Assembly: GCF_003937945.1 (NCBI RefSeq)
Contig: NZ_RSEC01000062.1
Coordinates: 124,001 to 188,000, forward strand
Direction: 5' to 3'
Source of the DNA: Amycolatopsis eburnea
Lineage (GTDB): Bacteria > Actinomycetota > Actinomycetes > Mycobacteriales > Pseudonocardiaceae
DNA: 64,000 bases
The notes below the pieces were generated by a model, which had not been told where the DNA came from, searched no databases, and saw nothing but the letters and a program-made list of their open reading frames with translations. A program made the position numbers and the translations under genes. Positions 50,094-58,835 of this stretch are shown here, in pieces. Position 1 is the stretch's first letter, and every line of letters begins with the position of its first letter.

Positions 50094-50215
50094 AGCAGGC
50101 CAGCGACGGACCGGCGAAGGCAAAACCGCAGGTCGGCGACCTGTACCGGCCAGGCCGTACCAAGGCCGCGAGGCCGCCCGGAGCGGTCGGCGACAGGGCG
50201 GCCGAACCGCGCCCG

Positions 50216-50255
50216 CCGAGTTGTCCACAGACGGCCCGTGATGTGGGCAACTCGG
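50216..50255. repeat. Inverted repeat containing DnaA-box-like 9-mers
   Basis: CCGAGTTGTCCACA pairs with TGTGGGCAACTCGG (one G-T pair) around a 12-bp loop. The arms contain TTGTCCACA, the preferred Streptomyces DnaA box, and on the opposite strand TTGCCCACA. It lies about 110 bp upstream of the glutamine-synthetase-like start. Confidence 0.5.
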
Positions 50256-50366
50256 CTCGGCAGGCCTCTTTCCCGGCCTTTTCGTCGGACCGGCCCGATA
50301 CGCTGGAGCGGGGCTCGTCCCCCGGGACGGGTGGGGTTTGTCCGGGGCCGGAGGAGGCGGGTGGCC

Positions 50367-51710
50367 ATGACCAAGGCGGCGTCCGCGGCGGCGAAGGACT
50401 TCGCGGCTGCCGGGGTTGGCGGTGTTCACCTCGCCTGGGCGGACAACAACGGCATTCCGCGGTCGCGGATCGTGCCCATCGCCGGGCTCGCCGATGCCGC
50501 CGTTCGCGGGGTTGGGGCCACGTCGCTCTTCGCCGTTTTCGACAGTCATGACGCCATCACCTACGGGCACGCCGGGCTCGCCACGCCGTCCGGGGACATC
50601 CGGCTCGTGCCCGTCGTCGAGCGGCTGCGGCGGCTCGCGGGGCAGCCCGCGCTCGCCTGGGCGCCCGCGCGGCAGCTCACCCGGGACGGCGAGCCGTGGC
50701 CCTACTGCCAGCGGGCCGTGCTCGAGGCGCAGGTCGCCGAGGGGGCGCGGCGGGGGCTCGAGTTCCGGGCCGGGTACGAGCTGGAATTCGCCGTCGCTCC
50801 CGCGGGCAGCACCGACATCGTGACCACGCCCGGGCACCCCGGCCCCGCCTACAGCCCGCACGCCCTGGTCCGCCTCGACGGCTTCATCGCCGCCCTGCTG
50901 CACGACTTCGCCGCCAACGGGCTGCGGATCGGGCAGCTGCACGCCGAGTACGGGGTCGCGCAGGTCGAGCTGTCGCTGGCGGCCACCGATCCGGTGGCCG
51001 CCGCCGATGATCAGCTGCTCGCGCGGCAGACCATTCACGCCGCCGCGCACGCGCACGGGCTCGTGGTCAGCTTCGCGCCGCTCATCGGGCTCGGTTCGGC
51101 CGGGAACGGCTGGCACCTGCACACCTCCGTCCACCGCAAGGGGCGGAACCTCCTCGACGACCTCGGCGGCGACGGCGCCGGTTACCTCGCCGGGCTGCTG
51201 CGCGACCTGCCGGCGCTGACCGCGATCACCGCGCCGAGCGTCCCGTCCACCCTGCGGCTGCGGCCCGGCTACTTCGCGGGCGCGTACGCGTTCTGGGGCG
51301 TCGAAAACCGCGAAGCGCCGCTGCGGTACGTCCCCGGCTCGCCGCTGCTGGGCGCCGGCCACGCGAACGTCGAGCTCAAGACGTCCGACGCCTCCGCCAA
51401 CCCGTACCTCGCGCTCGCGGTCGTGCTGGCCGCCGGGATGGCGGGCATCGAGGACGCGCCCGCGCTGCCCGAGCCGATCGGCGAAGACCCGGGCGGCTGG
51501 ACGGCGGGGGAGCGGGAGACGCGCGGGGTGCGGCGGCTGCCGGCCGACACCGCCGAGCAGGACGCCGCGCTGCTCGCCACGCCGCGGATCGCCGGCGTGC
51601 TCGGCGACGACCTGCTGGGCGCCTTCCGCGCGGTCCGGGCGTCCGACGCGGCGTGGGCGGCCGAACGCGCTCCCGGCGAGATCGTCGCCGCGCACCTGTG
51701 GCGTTATTGA
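50367..51710 (+). CDS. Glutamine synthetase-family ligase (gamma-glutamylamine type)
   Basis: A 447-residue GS-fold protein. N-terminal beta-grasp ends in WADNNGIPRSRIVP (near 25-40). Catalytic-domain blocks are AGYELEFAVAP (metal-binding Glu, near 137), QLHAEYGVAQVELSL (near 195), GNGWHLHTSV (near 250), RLRPGYFAGAYAFWGVENRE (near 295) and ELKTSDASANPYLAL (near 335). GS proper has GxGMHVHxS and a Tyr adenylylation site that is not evident here, so gamma-glutamylation of an amine or polyamine is more likely than ammonia assimilation. ATG 50367 has GGAGGAGG 10 nt upstream. Confidence 0.82.
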   Translation: MTKAASAAAKDFAAAGVGGVHLAWADNNGIPRSRIVPIAGLADAAVRGVGATSLFAVFDSHDAITYGHAGLATPSGDIRLVPVVERLRRLAGQPALAWAPARQLTRDGEPWPYCQRAVLEAQVAEGARRGLEFRAGYELEFAVAPAGSTDIVTTPGHPGPAYSPHALVRLDGFIAALLHDFAANGLRIGQLHAEYGVAQVELSLAATDPVAAADDQLLARQTIHAAAHAHGLVVSFAPLIGLGSAGNGWHLHTSVHRKGRNLLDDLGGDGAGYLAGLLRDLPALTAITAPSVPSTLRLRPGYFAGAYAFWGVENREAPLRYVPGSPLLGAGHANVELKTSDASANPYLALAVVLAAGMAGIEDAPALPEPIGEDPGGWTAGERETRGVRRLPADTAEQDAALLATPRIAGVLGDDLLGAFRAVRASDAAWAAERAPGEIVAAHLWRY

Positions 51711-51759
51711 AGGCTGGGATGATGACCCCACGGAATCCGGGAAGCCACTGAGGGGACCG

Positions 51760-52542
51760 ATGTCTTCGGGGATCGACGGCGGGCAGCTCGACCTGTCCGG
51801 GGTGCGCTGGCTGCCGGGCGGGGCCCGCCTGGCCGCGGCGGCCCAGGCGGAGCTGCCCCAGAAAGACGGCCTGGCCGCGGCGTTCTGCGGCCTCGCGGCG
51901 CTGCGGGCGGCCGGGCTCGACGTGGCCGACCAGGACGCCGTCGCGGCGGCCGCGGGCACCGTCCGCGGCCCGGCCGTGCGCCCGCCGGGTGAGGTGGGGC
52001 GGGCCGGTTTCCGGTTGCCGCTGCCGGTCGTCGACGACCCGGCCGCCGCCGGCACGCGGGTTTCGGGGCTGGCCTCGGCCGTCGGTTCGCTGTCCCGCGG
52101 TGCTCTCGTGGCGGTGCCGGTGACGGGGGCGTGGACCACCGAGTCGCTCTTCGACCTGCTGGTCGGGCTGTGGGACGTCCCGCGCGTCGCGGTGATCGCC
52201 CGGATCGACGGCGCCGAGCTCGGTGCCCACGACACCCCGGAACGCGCGCTGCTCGACTACCTCGACACCGGCGTCCCGCCGCTCTGGACGTCCCGCTGGC
52301 GCCCGCCCGGCGGCCACTTCGTGCTCCTGGCGGGGATCCGCATCGGCGCCGAAGGCACCTTGCTGTCCGTTGTGGACACTTATGCGTCGTTGGGCGACAA
52401 CGGGATCCACGACCAGCCGGTCGAATGGGTCACGGCGGCGCTGACCGGGCTCGGCGTCCTCGTGGTCGTCGACGCCGACCAGGCCGGCGTCGTCCGCGAC
52501 GCGGCTCGCGTCGCCGGGCTCAGCTCGTCTCCTTGGGACTGA
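51760..52542 (+). CDS. Hypothetical protein with C39-peptidase-like C/H/D pattern
   Basis: A 260-residue protein without signal or membrane segments. Possible papain-like layout: QKDGLAAAFCGLAALRAAG (near 34-52) has the Gln-x(n)-Cys-Gly helix start of C39-type peptidases, RPPGGHFVLLAGIRIG (near 187) could give the His, and LLSVVDTYASLGDNG (near 207) the Asp. Similar families are known only as DUF entries. If real, it may be a peptidase or an inactive relative. GAGGGG lies 4 nt before ATG 51760. Its last 23 bp overlap the convergent permease gene. Confidence 0.6.
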   Translation: MSSGIDGGQLDLSGVRWLPGGARLAAAAQAELPQKDGLAAAFCGLAALRAAGLDVADQDAVAAAAGTVRGPAVRPPGEVGRAGFRLPLPVVDDPAAAGTRVSGLASAVGSLSRGALVAVPVTGAWTTESLFDLLVGLWDVPRVAVIARIDGAELGAHDTPERALLDYLDTGVPPLWTSRWRPPGGHFVLLAGIRIGAEGTLLSVVDTYASLGDNGIHDQPVEWVTAALTGLGVLVVVDADQAGVVRDAARVAGLSSSPWD

Positions 52543-53983
52543 CCGCGGCTTCGGTGGCGAAGCGGGAATGCCGCCTGCCGTAGGCGAAGTAGATCACCAG
52601 GCCGACCGCGAGCCACGCCGCGAACCGGATCCACGTCAGCACGTTGAGGTTGAGCATCAGGTACAGGCACGCCAGCGCGGCCAGGATCGGGACCACCGGC
52701 GAGAACGGCACGGAGAACGGCCGCTCCAGGTCGGGCCGGCGGCGTCGCAGCACCGGGACCGCCACCGCCACGATGATCATCGCCGACAGCGCCCCGATGC
52801 TCACCATGTCGGCCAGCTCGGAGATCGGGATGAACGCGGCCAGCACGGCGATCAGCGCCGCGCCGCCGATCGTCATCCGGTGCGGGGTGCCCCAGCGCGG
52901 GTGCGCCGTGCCGAGCGCCTTCGGCAGCAGGCCGTCGCGGCCCATCGCGAAGCCGATCCGCCCGATCGTCACCAGTTCGACCATCATCACCGACGTCAGG
53001 CCGGTCACCGCGCCGAGCGAGATCAGCGCGCCGACCCAGTGCTGGCCGACCCGGTCGAACGCGTCCGCCAGCGGCGCGCCGGTGTCGATGTCGGTGAACG
53101 GGATCATGCCGGTCAGCACGATCGACACGCCGATGTACAGCAGCGCGCACACGCCGAGCGCGCCGAGGATGCCGACCCGGAGGTCCTTGCGCGGGTTCAG
53201 CGTCTCCTCGCCGAGGTTCGCGAGGGCTTCGAAACCGGTGTAGGCGAAGAACACGACCGCGGCGGCGGTGACCATGCCCGCGATGCCGTACACCGACTGT
53301 TCGAGACCCAGCGCGGCCTGCACGATGGGTTGCTCGAGCACCGTCGCCCCGGACTCGGGGGCCTGCGCCGGCGGGATGAACGGCGTCAGGTTGGCGCCCT
53401 TGACGAAGAACAGCCCGACCGCGAGCACCAGCACGCAGACCGCGACCTTCACGCACACCAAGAGGTTGGTCAGCCACGCCGATTCCTTGATGCCCAGCAC
53501 GGCGACGACGGTCAGCACGGCGATGATGAGCACCGCGCCGACGTTCACCTTCGCGTCTTCGCCGAACCACTCCGGCGACAGCCCGAGCAGGTTCGCCAGG
53601 TAGCCCGACCAGCCACGCGACACCACGGCGGCGCCGAGCGCGAACTCCAGCAGCAGGTCCCAGCCGATGATCCAGGCGAACACCTCCCCGAGGGTCGCGA
53701 AGGCGTAGGTGTAAGCGCTTCCTGCCGTCGGGACGCTGGAGGCGAGCTCGGCGTAGCACAGCGCCGCGAGGCCGGCGACGACCGCGCCGAGCACGAACGA
53801 CAGCGTCACGGCGGGCCCGGCGTGCGTCTTCGCCTCGACGCCCGCGAGGGTGAAGATGCCGGTGCCGATGATGATGCCGACGCCGAACCCGACCAGGTCG
53901 CGTCCGCGCAGCCGCCGCTTGAGCTCTCCGGAGTCCTGGCGGGCCAGGACCTCGTCCACGTTCAGCGTTCTCCGCACACCCAT
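52520..53983 (-). CDS. APC-family cationic amino-acid transporter (CAT/YfnA-like)
   Basis: A 487-residue permease with 12-14 segments. Helix 1 carries GVGIIIGTGIFTLAGVEAKT (near 33), followed by SYAELASSVPTAGSAYTY-like CYAELASS and the loop ANLGEETLNPRKDLRVGI (near 250). The PFSVPFSPVVPILAAL block near the C-terminus is typical of the cationic amino acid transporter group. Close to the glutamine-synthetase-like ligase, so amine or amino-acid uptake for that enzyme is possible. ATG 53983 is followed by GVRRTLNVDEVLARQ, the usual start of this group. Confidence 0.88.
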   Translation of the reverse strand: MGVRRTLNVDEVLARQDSGELKRRLRGRDLVGFGVGIIIGTGIFTLAGVEAKTHAGPAVTLSFVLGAVVAGLAALCYAELASSVPTAGSAYTYAFATLGEVFAWIIGWDLLLEFALGAAVVSRGWSGYLANLLGLSPEWFGEDAKVNVGAVLIIAVLTVVAVLGIKESAWLTNLLVCVKVAVCVLVLAVGLFFVKGANLTPFIPPAQAPESGATVLEQPIVQAALGLEQSVYGIAGMVTAAAVVFFAYTGFEALANLGEETLNPRKDLRVGILGALGVCALLYIGVSIVLTGMIPFTDIDTGAPLADAFDRVGQHWVGALISLGAVTGLTSVMMVELVTIGRIGFAMGRDGLLPKALGTAHPRWGTPHRMTIGGAALIAVLAAFIPISELADMVSIGALSAMIIVAVAVPVLRRRRPDLERPFSVPFSPVVPILAALACLYLMLNLNVLTWIRFAAWLAVGLVIYFAYGRRHSRFATEAAVSPKETS

Positions 53984-54000
53984 GAGGAGAAGTTAGAAGG

Positions 54001-54669
54001 TCACGGGGGTTTCCGCAGATCGGCGAGCGTCAGCCCGTTTTCCTGCGCCAGGATCGCGGCGTGCACGCGGGAGTGCAGGCCCAGCTTGCCCAGCACGCGC
54101 GAGACGTGCGTCTTGACCGTGGTCTCGCCGATGTACAGCCGGGTGCCGATCTGGTAGTTGGACAGGCCCGCGCCGAGGCAGGCGAGGACCTCGCGTTCGC
54201 GGTCGGTGAGGGTGCAGAGGCCGTCGGGCGCCGGTGCCGGCCCCCGGGTGGCCGCGGCGAACGAGCTGATCACGCGGCGGGTGATCTGCGGGGCGAGCAC
54301 GCCCTCGCCGGCCGCGACCAGCTTCACGGCCTCGATCAGCCGCGGCGCCGCGACGGACTTGAGCAGGAACCCGGCGGCACCCGCCTGCAGTGCCCCGTCC
54401 ACGTACTCGTCGAGGTCGAACGTGGTGAGCACGAGGACCTGCGTGAGCCCTTCGGCGACCAGCTGGCGGGTGGCGCTGATGCCGTCGGTGCCCGGCATCT
54501 GCACGTCCATCAGCGTGACGTCGGGGCGGAGGGCGCGGGCCTGCCGCACGGCGGCGGCGCCGTCGGCGGCTTCCCCGACGACGTCGATGCCCTCCGCGTG
54601 GTTGAGGATGGTGCTGAGGCCGAACCGGATGGCGTCGTGGTCGTCGGCGATGAGGACGGTAACGGTCAT
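54001..54669 (-). CDS. NarL/LuxR-family response regulator
   Basis: A 222-residue regulator with a receiver domain (acidic pair ADDHDA near 8, phosphorylation Asp in LMDVQMPGTDG near 54, Lys in GFLLKSVAAP near 105) and a LuxR-type HTH (LTDREREVLACLGAGLSNYQ; recognition part GETTVKTHVSRVLGKLGL, near 185). It is phosphorylated by the kinase encoded upstream; its ATG overlaps the kinase stop (ATGA), so the pair is translated together. Target genes are unknown; the divergent membrane proteins at 55945 are candidates. Confidence 0.92.
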   Translation of the reverse strand: MTVTVLIADDHDAIRFGLSTILNHAEGIDVVGEAADGAAAVRQARALRPDVTLMDVQMPGTDGISATRQLVAEGLTQVLVLTTFDLDEYVDGALQAGAAGFLLKSVAAPRLIEAVKLVAAGEGVLAPQITRRVISSFAAATRGPAPAPDGLCTLTDREREVLACLGAGLSNYQIGTRLYIGETTVKTHVSRVLGKLGLHSRVHAAILAQENGLTLADLRKPP

Positions 54670-55835
54670 CGTGAATCGCTCACCGGTAGTTCCGCGCGGA
54701 CCAGCCAGCCTTCGCCCTCCGGGCCGGCGGTGAGCTTGCCGCCCACGGCGTCGGCTCGTTCGCGCATGTTCAGCAGGCCGGTTCCGGCGCCGTCGTCTTC
54801 TTTCGGGTGGTAGGCGTCGTTGCGGACCTCGACCGCGAGGACGCCGTCGAGGTAGCAGACGTCGACGTCGACCTTCCCGCCCGGGGCGTGCTTGACCGCG
54901 TTGGTCAGCGCCTCCTGCGTGATCCGGTACGCGGTCAGGTCGACCGCCGCCGGCAGCGGCACCGCGGTGTCCACAGTGGACCCCACGGTGACGTCCAGGC
55001 CGCTCGCCCGCGCCGACTCCACCAGCTTGGCCAGCTCGGCCAGCCGGGCGGGCGCGGTCCTCGCCGCGTCTCCGCGCTCGGCTTTGAGCAACCCGATCAT
55101 CGCGCGCATTTCCTCCAGTGCGCTCACGCTGTTTTCCCGGACCGACTCGAGGACCGCCCTCGCCAGCTGCGGGTCCGGCAGCGAGAGCGCCGCTTCCGAC
55201 TGGATCGCGATCGCCGAGAGGTGCCCGGCGATCACGTCGTGCAGGTCGCGCGCCATCCGCCCGCGCTCGGCCGCGACCGCCGCCCGCCGGTCCAGCTCCG
55301 CGATCTTCGCCAGCTGCGCGGCGTTGGCCCGCTCGGTCTCGGCGATGTCCCGCTGCTGCCGGACGTTCGCGGCCCACCACACCGGCGTGACGACGAACGG
55401 CAGCACGCCCACCGCGGACAGCACGGCCACCCGCCACTCCTGCGCGAGCAGCAGCACCGCGGCGAGCACGCCCACCACCGACAGCGCGGCGACGCCGATC
55501 ATCACCCGGCTCGTGCGCCGGGAGCCGTACAGCGTCGCCGCGTACAGGAAGTCGGTGTAGATGATCAGCACCGGCAGCGACGGGCCGAGCCAGATGTCCG
55601 CCGCGACCACCGCCGTCGCCAGGAGCAGCGCGCCCGGTACCCAGCGGCGCAGCAGCTCCAGACCGCACAGCGCGGTCAGCTCCAGGAGTCGCACCCACAG
55701 CGGAGCGTGGTCGTACCCCGCCAGCAGCCGGTGGATGCCGGCCGCGTACACGCCGAAGCCGACCGCCCACGTGGTGAGGGCGATCAGGGCGTCCTGCTGC
55801 CACACCGGCAGCGAGCGAAGGCGAGGGAACTGCAT
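54666..55835 (-). CDS. Sensor histidine kinase (NarL partner, HisKA_3)
   Basis: A 389-residue membrane kinase: about five membrane segments in the first 150 residues with little extracytoplasmic sequence, a coiled linker, the phospho-acceptor motif GRMARDLHDVIAGHLSAIAI (near 198), and a HATPase domain with the N box ALTNAVKHAPGG (near 310) and G box GAGTGLLNMRERADAVGG (near 350). The intramembrane-type sensor suggests it detects membrane or envelope state. ATG 55835 (MQFPRLRSLP) is taken; the frame extends upstream to 55856 with MCWDDH. A GTCCACAGTGGAC palindrome lies inside. Confidence 0.9.
   Translation of the reverse strand: MQFPRLRSLPVWQQDALIALTTWAVGFGVYAAGIHRLLAGYDHAPLWVRLLELTALCGLELLRRWVPGALLLATAVVAADIWLGPSLPVLIIYTDFLYAATLYGSRRTSRVMIGVAALSVVGVLAAVLLLAQEWRVAVLSAVGVLPFVVTPVWWAANVRQQRDIAETERANAAQLAKIAELDRRAAVAAERGRMARDLHDVIAGHLSAIAIQSEAALSLPDPQLARAVLESVRENSVSALEEMRAMIGLLKAERGDAARTAPARLAELAKLVESARASGLDVTVGSTVDTAVPLPAAVDLTAYRITQEALTNAVKHAPGGKVDVDVCYLDGVLAVEVRNDAYHPKEDDGAGTGLLNMRERADAVGGKLTAGPEGEGWLVRAELPVSDSR
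54969..54981. repeat. GTCCACWGTGGAC-family palindrome, copy 5
   Basis: An exact GTCCACAGTGGAC in the histidine-kinase gene, encoding Ser-Thr-Val-Asp with an ACT codon on the coding strand. Confidence 0.55.
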
Positions 55836-55944
55836 GTGATCATCCCAGCACATCGCGTGCCGGGTCCGCGTCCTACGAAGTGATGACGCCCGGTCCTCCC
55901 TTCCGACGACGCGCCGGAGCCGCCGCGTGGGCGAGCGTGGAGGG

Positions 55945-56520
55945 GTGAACGGAATCGGGGAGTTCTTCGCGGAGAACCCGATGGCGGTCGTGATCGCGGC
56001 CGGCGAGATCGGGTTCTGGGTGTTCATCGCGGCCGGGCTGGCCGTGCGGTACCTGCTGCGGGCGCGGCGGGCGTCGGCGGTGCTGCTGGCGATGGTGCCG
56101 CTGATCGACGTGGTCGTGCTGGTGGCGACGGTCGTCGACCTGGCGGGCGGGGCGAAGGCGAACTTCACCCACGGTCTGGCAGCGGTGTACCTGGGGTTCA
56201 GCGTCGTGTTCGGGCCCGGCATGGTCCGCTGGGCCGACGAGCGCTTCGCGCACCGCTTCGGCGGCGGACCGCCACCACCGCCGAAGCGGCGGGGGCGGGA
56301 GAAGCTGCGCCACGAGTGGCGCGAGTTCTTCAAGTGCCTGCTGGCCTGCGGGCTGGCGGCGGTGGCGCTGCTGGGGGCGATCTTCGCGATCGGCACGCCG
56401 GACCAGGTCGCCCCGCTGTGGTCGTGGTTCCCGCGGCTCGGCGTGGTGACGGTGATCTGGCTGGTCACCGGTCCGGTGTGGGAGGAGCTGTTCGGTAAGC
56501 GCGAGGAGGTGCGGTCGTGA
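55945..56520 (+). CDS. Membrane protein, four or more segments
   Basis: A 191-residue protein with segments near 12-35, 45-65, 75-100, 135-155 and 160-180, and a cytoplasmic loop PPPPPKRRGREKLRHEWREF. Some resemblance to small bacterial YmcC-type membrane proteins; no function is recognised. GTG 55945 follows GTGGAGG. It is divergent from the two-component system, with which it may be linked, and overlaps the next gene by 4 bp (GTGA). Confidence 0.75.
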   Translation: MNGIGEFFAENPMAVVIAAGEIGFWVFIAAGLAVRYLLRARRASAVLLAMVPLIDVVVLVATVVDLAGGAKANFTHGLAAVYLGFSVVFGPGMVRWADERFAHRFGGGPPPPPKRRGREKLRHEWREFFKCLLACGLAAVALLGAIFAIGTPDQVAPLWSWFPRLGVVTVIWLVTGPVWEELFGKREEVRS

Positions 56521-56717
56521 TCGAGCTGCTGGGCATCCTGCTGGTGGTCCAGGGGGCGGGCGGGCTGCTGAACCGGCTGCTCGGTGCGGGTTCGCCGAGC
56601 TGGTTCGTCCAGCTGCACCTGCTGCCGCCTTCGCTGCACGTGGCGGCGAGCGTGGTGATGGTGCTCGGCGGGGCGGTGGTGTTGTTCGCGATCCGGGGAA
56701 GGAAGGGGAAAGGATGA
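56517..56717 (+). CDS. Small two-segment membrane protein
   Basis: A 66-residue protein with two hydrophobic stretches (LLGILLVVQGAGGLLNRLL and VAASVVMVLGGAVVLFAI) and a basic tail (RGRKGKG). Coupled to the preceding membrane protein by a GTGA overlap. The family is not recognised; the pair may form one complex. Confidence 0.72.
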   Translation: MIELLGILLVVQGAGGLLNRLLGAGSPSWFVQLHLLPPSLHVAASVVMVLGGAVVLFAIRGRKGKG

Positions 56718-56806
56718 GGGGTGGACGAGGGGGCGGGAACGGCCGCCGGGGTGACGTCGGACCGTGTGGATGGCGGGAACGGCCGGGCACCGGAATGCTG
56801 GGGGCC

Positions 56807-58759
56807 GTGCCCGATGAGATCCCCGCCCGACGTGCCCTGCAGGAGCTTGCCGACCGGTATGGCGTCGCCACCCGGTACGAGAACGCCGACCAGGTTTGGG
56901 TCGAGGTGGACGACGACGTCGTCGTCGCCGTTCTCGGGCAGTTCGGGGTCGACGCGACCAGTGCCGATGCCATCGCCGAGGCCCTGGCCGCCGCCGAGAG
57001 CGGGGCCGGGCTGCCGCCGGCGATCGTGGTCGAGGAGGGAGTGACCAGGCAGCTGCCCGGGGACGCCGAGGTCGTCCTGGAGGACGGGACGCGCCGCCAG
57101 GTGAGCGGGGAGCTGCCCGGCGACCTGCCGCTCGGCTGGCACCGGGTGGTGACCGCCGAGCAGGACGTCGTGCTCGCCGTCGTGCCCGCGAAGCTGCCGG
57201 CCGTGAAACCCGCGTGGGGATGGATGCTGCAGCTCTACTCCCTGCACTCGGCCGGGTCGTGGGGCATCGGCGACTACGCCGACCTCGCCACCTTCGCGGC
57301 GCGGTCGGCGGCCGAGCTGGACGCGGGGGTGCTGCTGGTCAACCCGGTGCAGGCGATCAGCCCGGCGCACCCCGTCGAGCGGTCGCCGTACTCGCCCGCG
57401 AGCCGTCGGTTCGCCAATCCCGTCTACCTGCGCGTCACGGCCACTGAGACGTTCGCGCGGGCCGGCGCGGCGACCCGGGCGGCCGTCGAGTCGCTGGCGC
57501 CGGACCGCGAAGGCGACCTGATCGACTACGACGCCGTCTGGACCGCCAAGCGAGCCGCGCTCGAACTGCTGTGGCCGCACCACGTGGAGGAGGTGCCCGA
57601 GGACGAGGACCTGCGCGAATTCGGTCTCTTCTGCGCGCTCGCCGAACTGCACGGCGCCGACTGGCGGGACTGGCCGGAAGGCCTGCGGGAGCCGGCCGGT
57701 GCCGAGGTGGGACGGGCCCGCGAGGAGCTCCGGGACCGCGTCGCCTTCCACTGCTGGCTGCAGCACCTCTGCCGCGTCCAGCTGGAAGCGGCGCGGCGAG
57801 CCGCCCGGGAGGCCGGGATGAGCGTCGGGATCGTGCACGACCTGCCGGTCGGGGTGCACCCGGGCGGAGCCGACACCTGGGCGGTGCGGGACGTCTTCGC
57901 CGCCGACGTGCGGGTCGGGGCGCCGCCGGACGCGTTCAACCAGCAGGGGCAGGACTGGAACCTGCCGCCGTGGCGGCCGGACAAGCTGGCCGAGGCCGGG
58001 TACGCGCCCTTCCGGGACGTCATCCGCGGGGTCCTGCGGTACGCCGACGGCATCCGCGTCGACCACATCGCCGGGCTGTGGCGGCTGTGGTGGATCCCGC
58101 CGGGCGAGCCCGCGCACCGCGGCACCTACGTGCACTACGACGCCGAGGCGATGGTCGGCGTGCTCGCGCTCGAGGCGCACCGGGCGGGCGCGGTCGTCGT
58201 GGGGGAGGACCTGGGCACGGTCGAGGACGTCGTCACCGAAACCATGCACGAACGGGGGATGCTCAGCTCCGCCGTGCTGTGGTTCGAACGGGACTGGGAC
58301 GCGCCGGGCAAGCCGTTCACCCCGCCGGCGAGCTGGGACCCGGACGCGATGGCCAGCATCTCGACGCACGACCTGCCGACCGTCCCGGGCTGGCTGCGGG
58401 GCGAGCACGTCCGGGTGCGCGCCGAGCTGGGGCTGCTGGACCGCGGGGTCGAAGCCGAAGAGAAATCGGCCGCCGCCGAACGGGCCGCGCTGATGGAACT
58501 CGTTGCGCGCGAAGGGATTCCGGACGGCGACCCGGTCGTCGCGCTGCACACCCTGCTCGCGGAAGCCGCGTCGCGGCTCGTGCTGACGTCGCCGGCCGAC
58601 GTCGCGGGCCAGGTGCGGCAGCCGAATCTGCCCGGAACCGTCGACCAGTACCCTAACTGGCGGATTCGCCTTCCCGTCAGCGTCGACGGCTTCTTCACCG
58701 CGAAGGGGGTTCGCGCCGCGGTCGCGCCGCTGGCGGCGGCCCGCCCGTTGCCCGGGTAA
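56807..58759 (+). CDS. malQ: 4-alpha-glucanotransferase
   Basis: A 650-residue GH77 enzyme. An N-terminal extension of about 150 residues, usual in actinobacteria, precedes the barrel: WGWMLQLYSLHSAGSWGIGD (near 140), SPYSPASRRFANPVYL (near 190), nucleophile Asp in ADGIRVDHIAGLWRLWW (near 425), acid/base Glu in VVVGEDLGTVEDVV (near 465) and Asp in SISTHDLPTVPGW (near 520). It transfers maltodextrin units between glucans. The start is uncertain between GTG 56807 and ATG 56795. It opens a glycogen/trehalose set, with glgX 76 bp on. Confidence 0.9.
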   Translation: MPDEIPARRALQELADRYGVATRYENADQVWVEVDDDVVVAVLGQFGVDATSADAIAEALAAAESGAGLPPAIVVEEGVTRQLPGDAEVVLEDGTRRQVSGELPGDLPLGWHRVVTAEQDVVLAVVPAKLPAVKPAWGWMLQLYSLHSAGSWGIGDYADLATFAARSAAELDAGVLLVNPVQAISPAHPVERSPYSPASRRFANPVYLRVTATETFARAGAATRAAVESLAPDREGDLIDYDAVWTAKRAALELLWPHHVEEVPEDEDLREFGLFCALAELHGADWRDWPEGLREPAGAEVGRAREELRDRVAFHCWLQHLCRVQLEAARRAAREAGMSVGIVHDLPVGVHPGGADTWAVRDVFAADVRVGAPPDAFNQQGQDWNLPPWRPDKLAEAGYAPFRDVIRGVLRYADGIRVDHIAGLWRLWWIPPGEPAHRGTYVHYDAEAMVGVLALEAHRAGAVVVGEDLGTVEDVVTETMHERGMLSSAVLWFERDWDAPGKPFTPPASWDPDAMASISTHDLPTVPGWLRGEHVRVRAELGLLDRGVEAEEKSAAAERAALMELVAREGIPDGDPVVALHTLLAEAASRLVLTSPADVAGQVRQPNLPGTVDQYPNWRIRLPVSVDGFFTAKGVRAAVAPLAAARPLPG

Positions 58760-58835
58760 CGGCTTCTTCGCGGCGCACGACTCACGTCCGTCGACACGGA
58801 CGACACCGGCACGACCCAAGCTCGAGGAGACCCCA

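Noticed and set aside
49824..50366. Proline/arginine-rich open frames in the gene-free stretch before the glutamine-synthetase-like gene
   Set aside because: They arise from translating the 43-bp tandem repeat and show no codon bias or known domain.
56714..56806. Earlier malQ start at 56714
   Set aside because: The extra residues are Gly/Arg-rich and overlap the preceding membrane-protein gene; later starts fit the family better.
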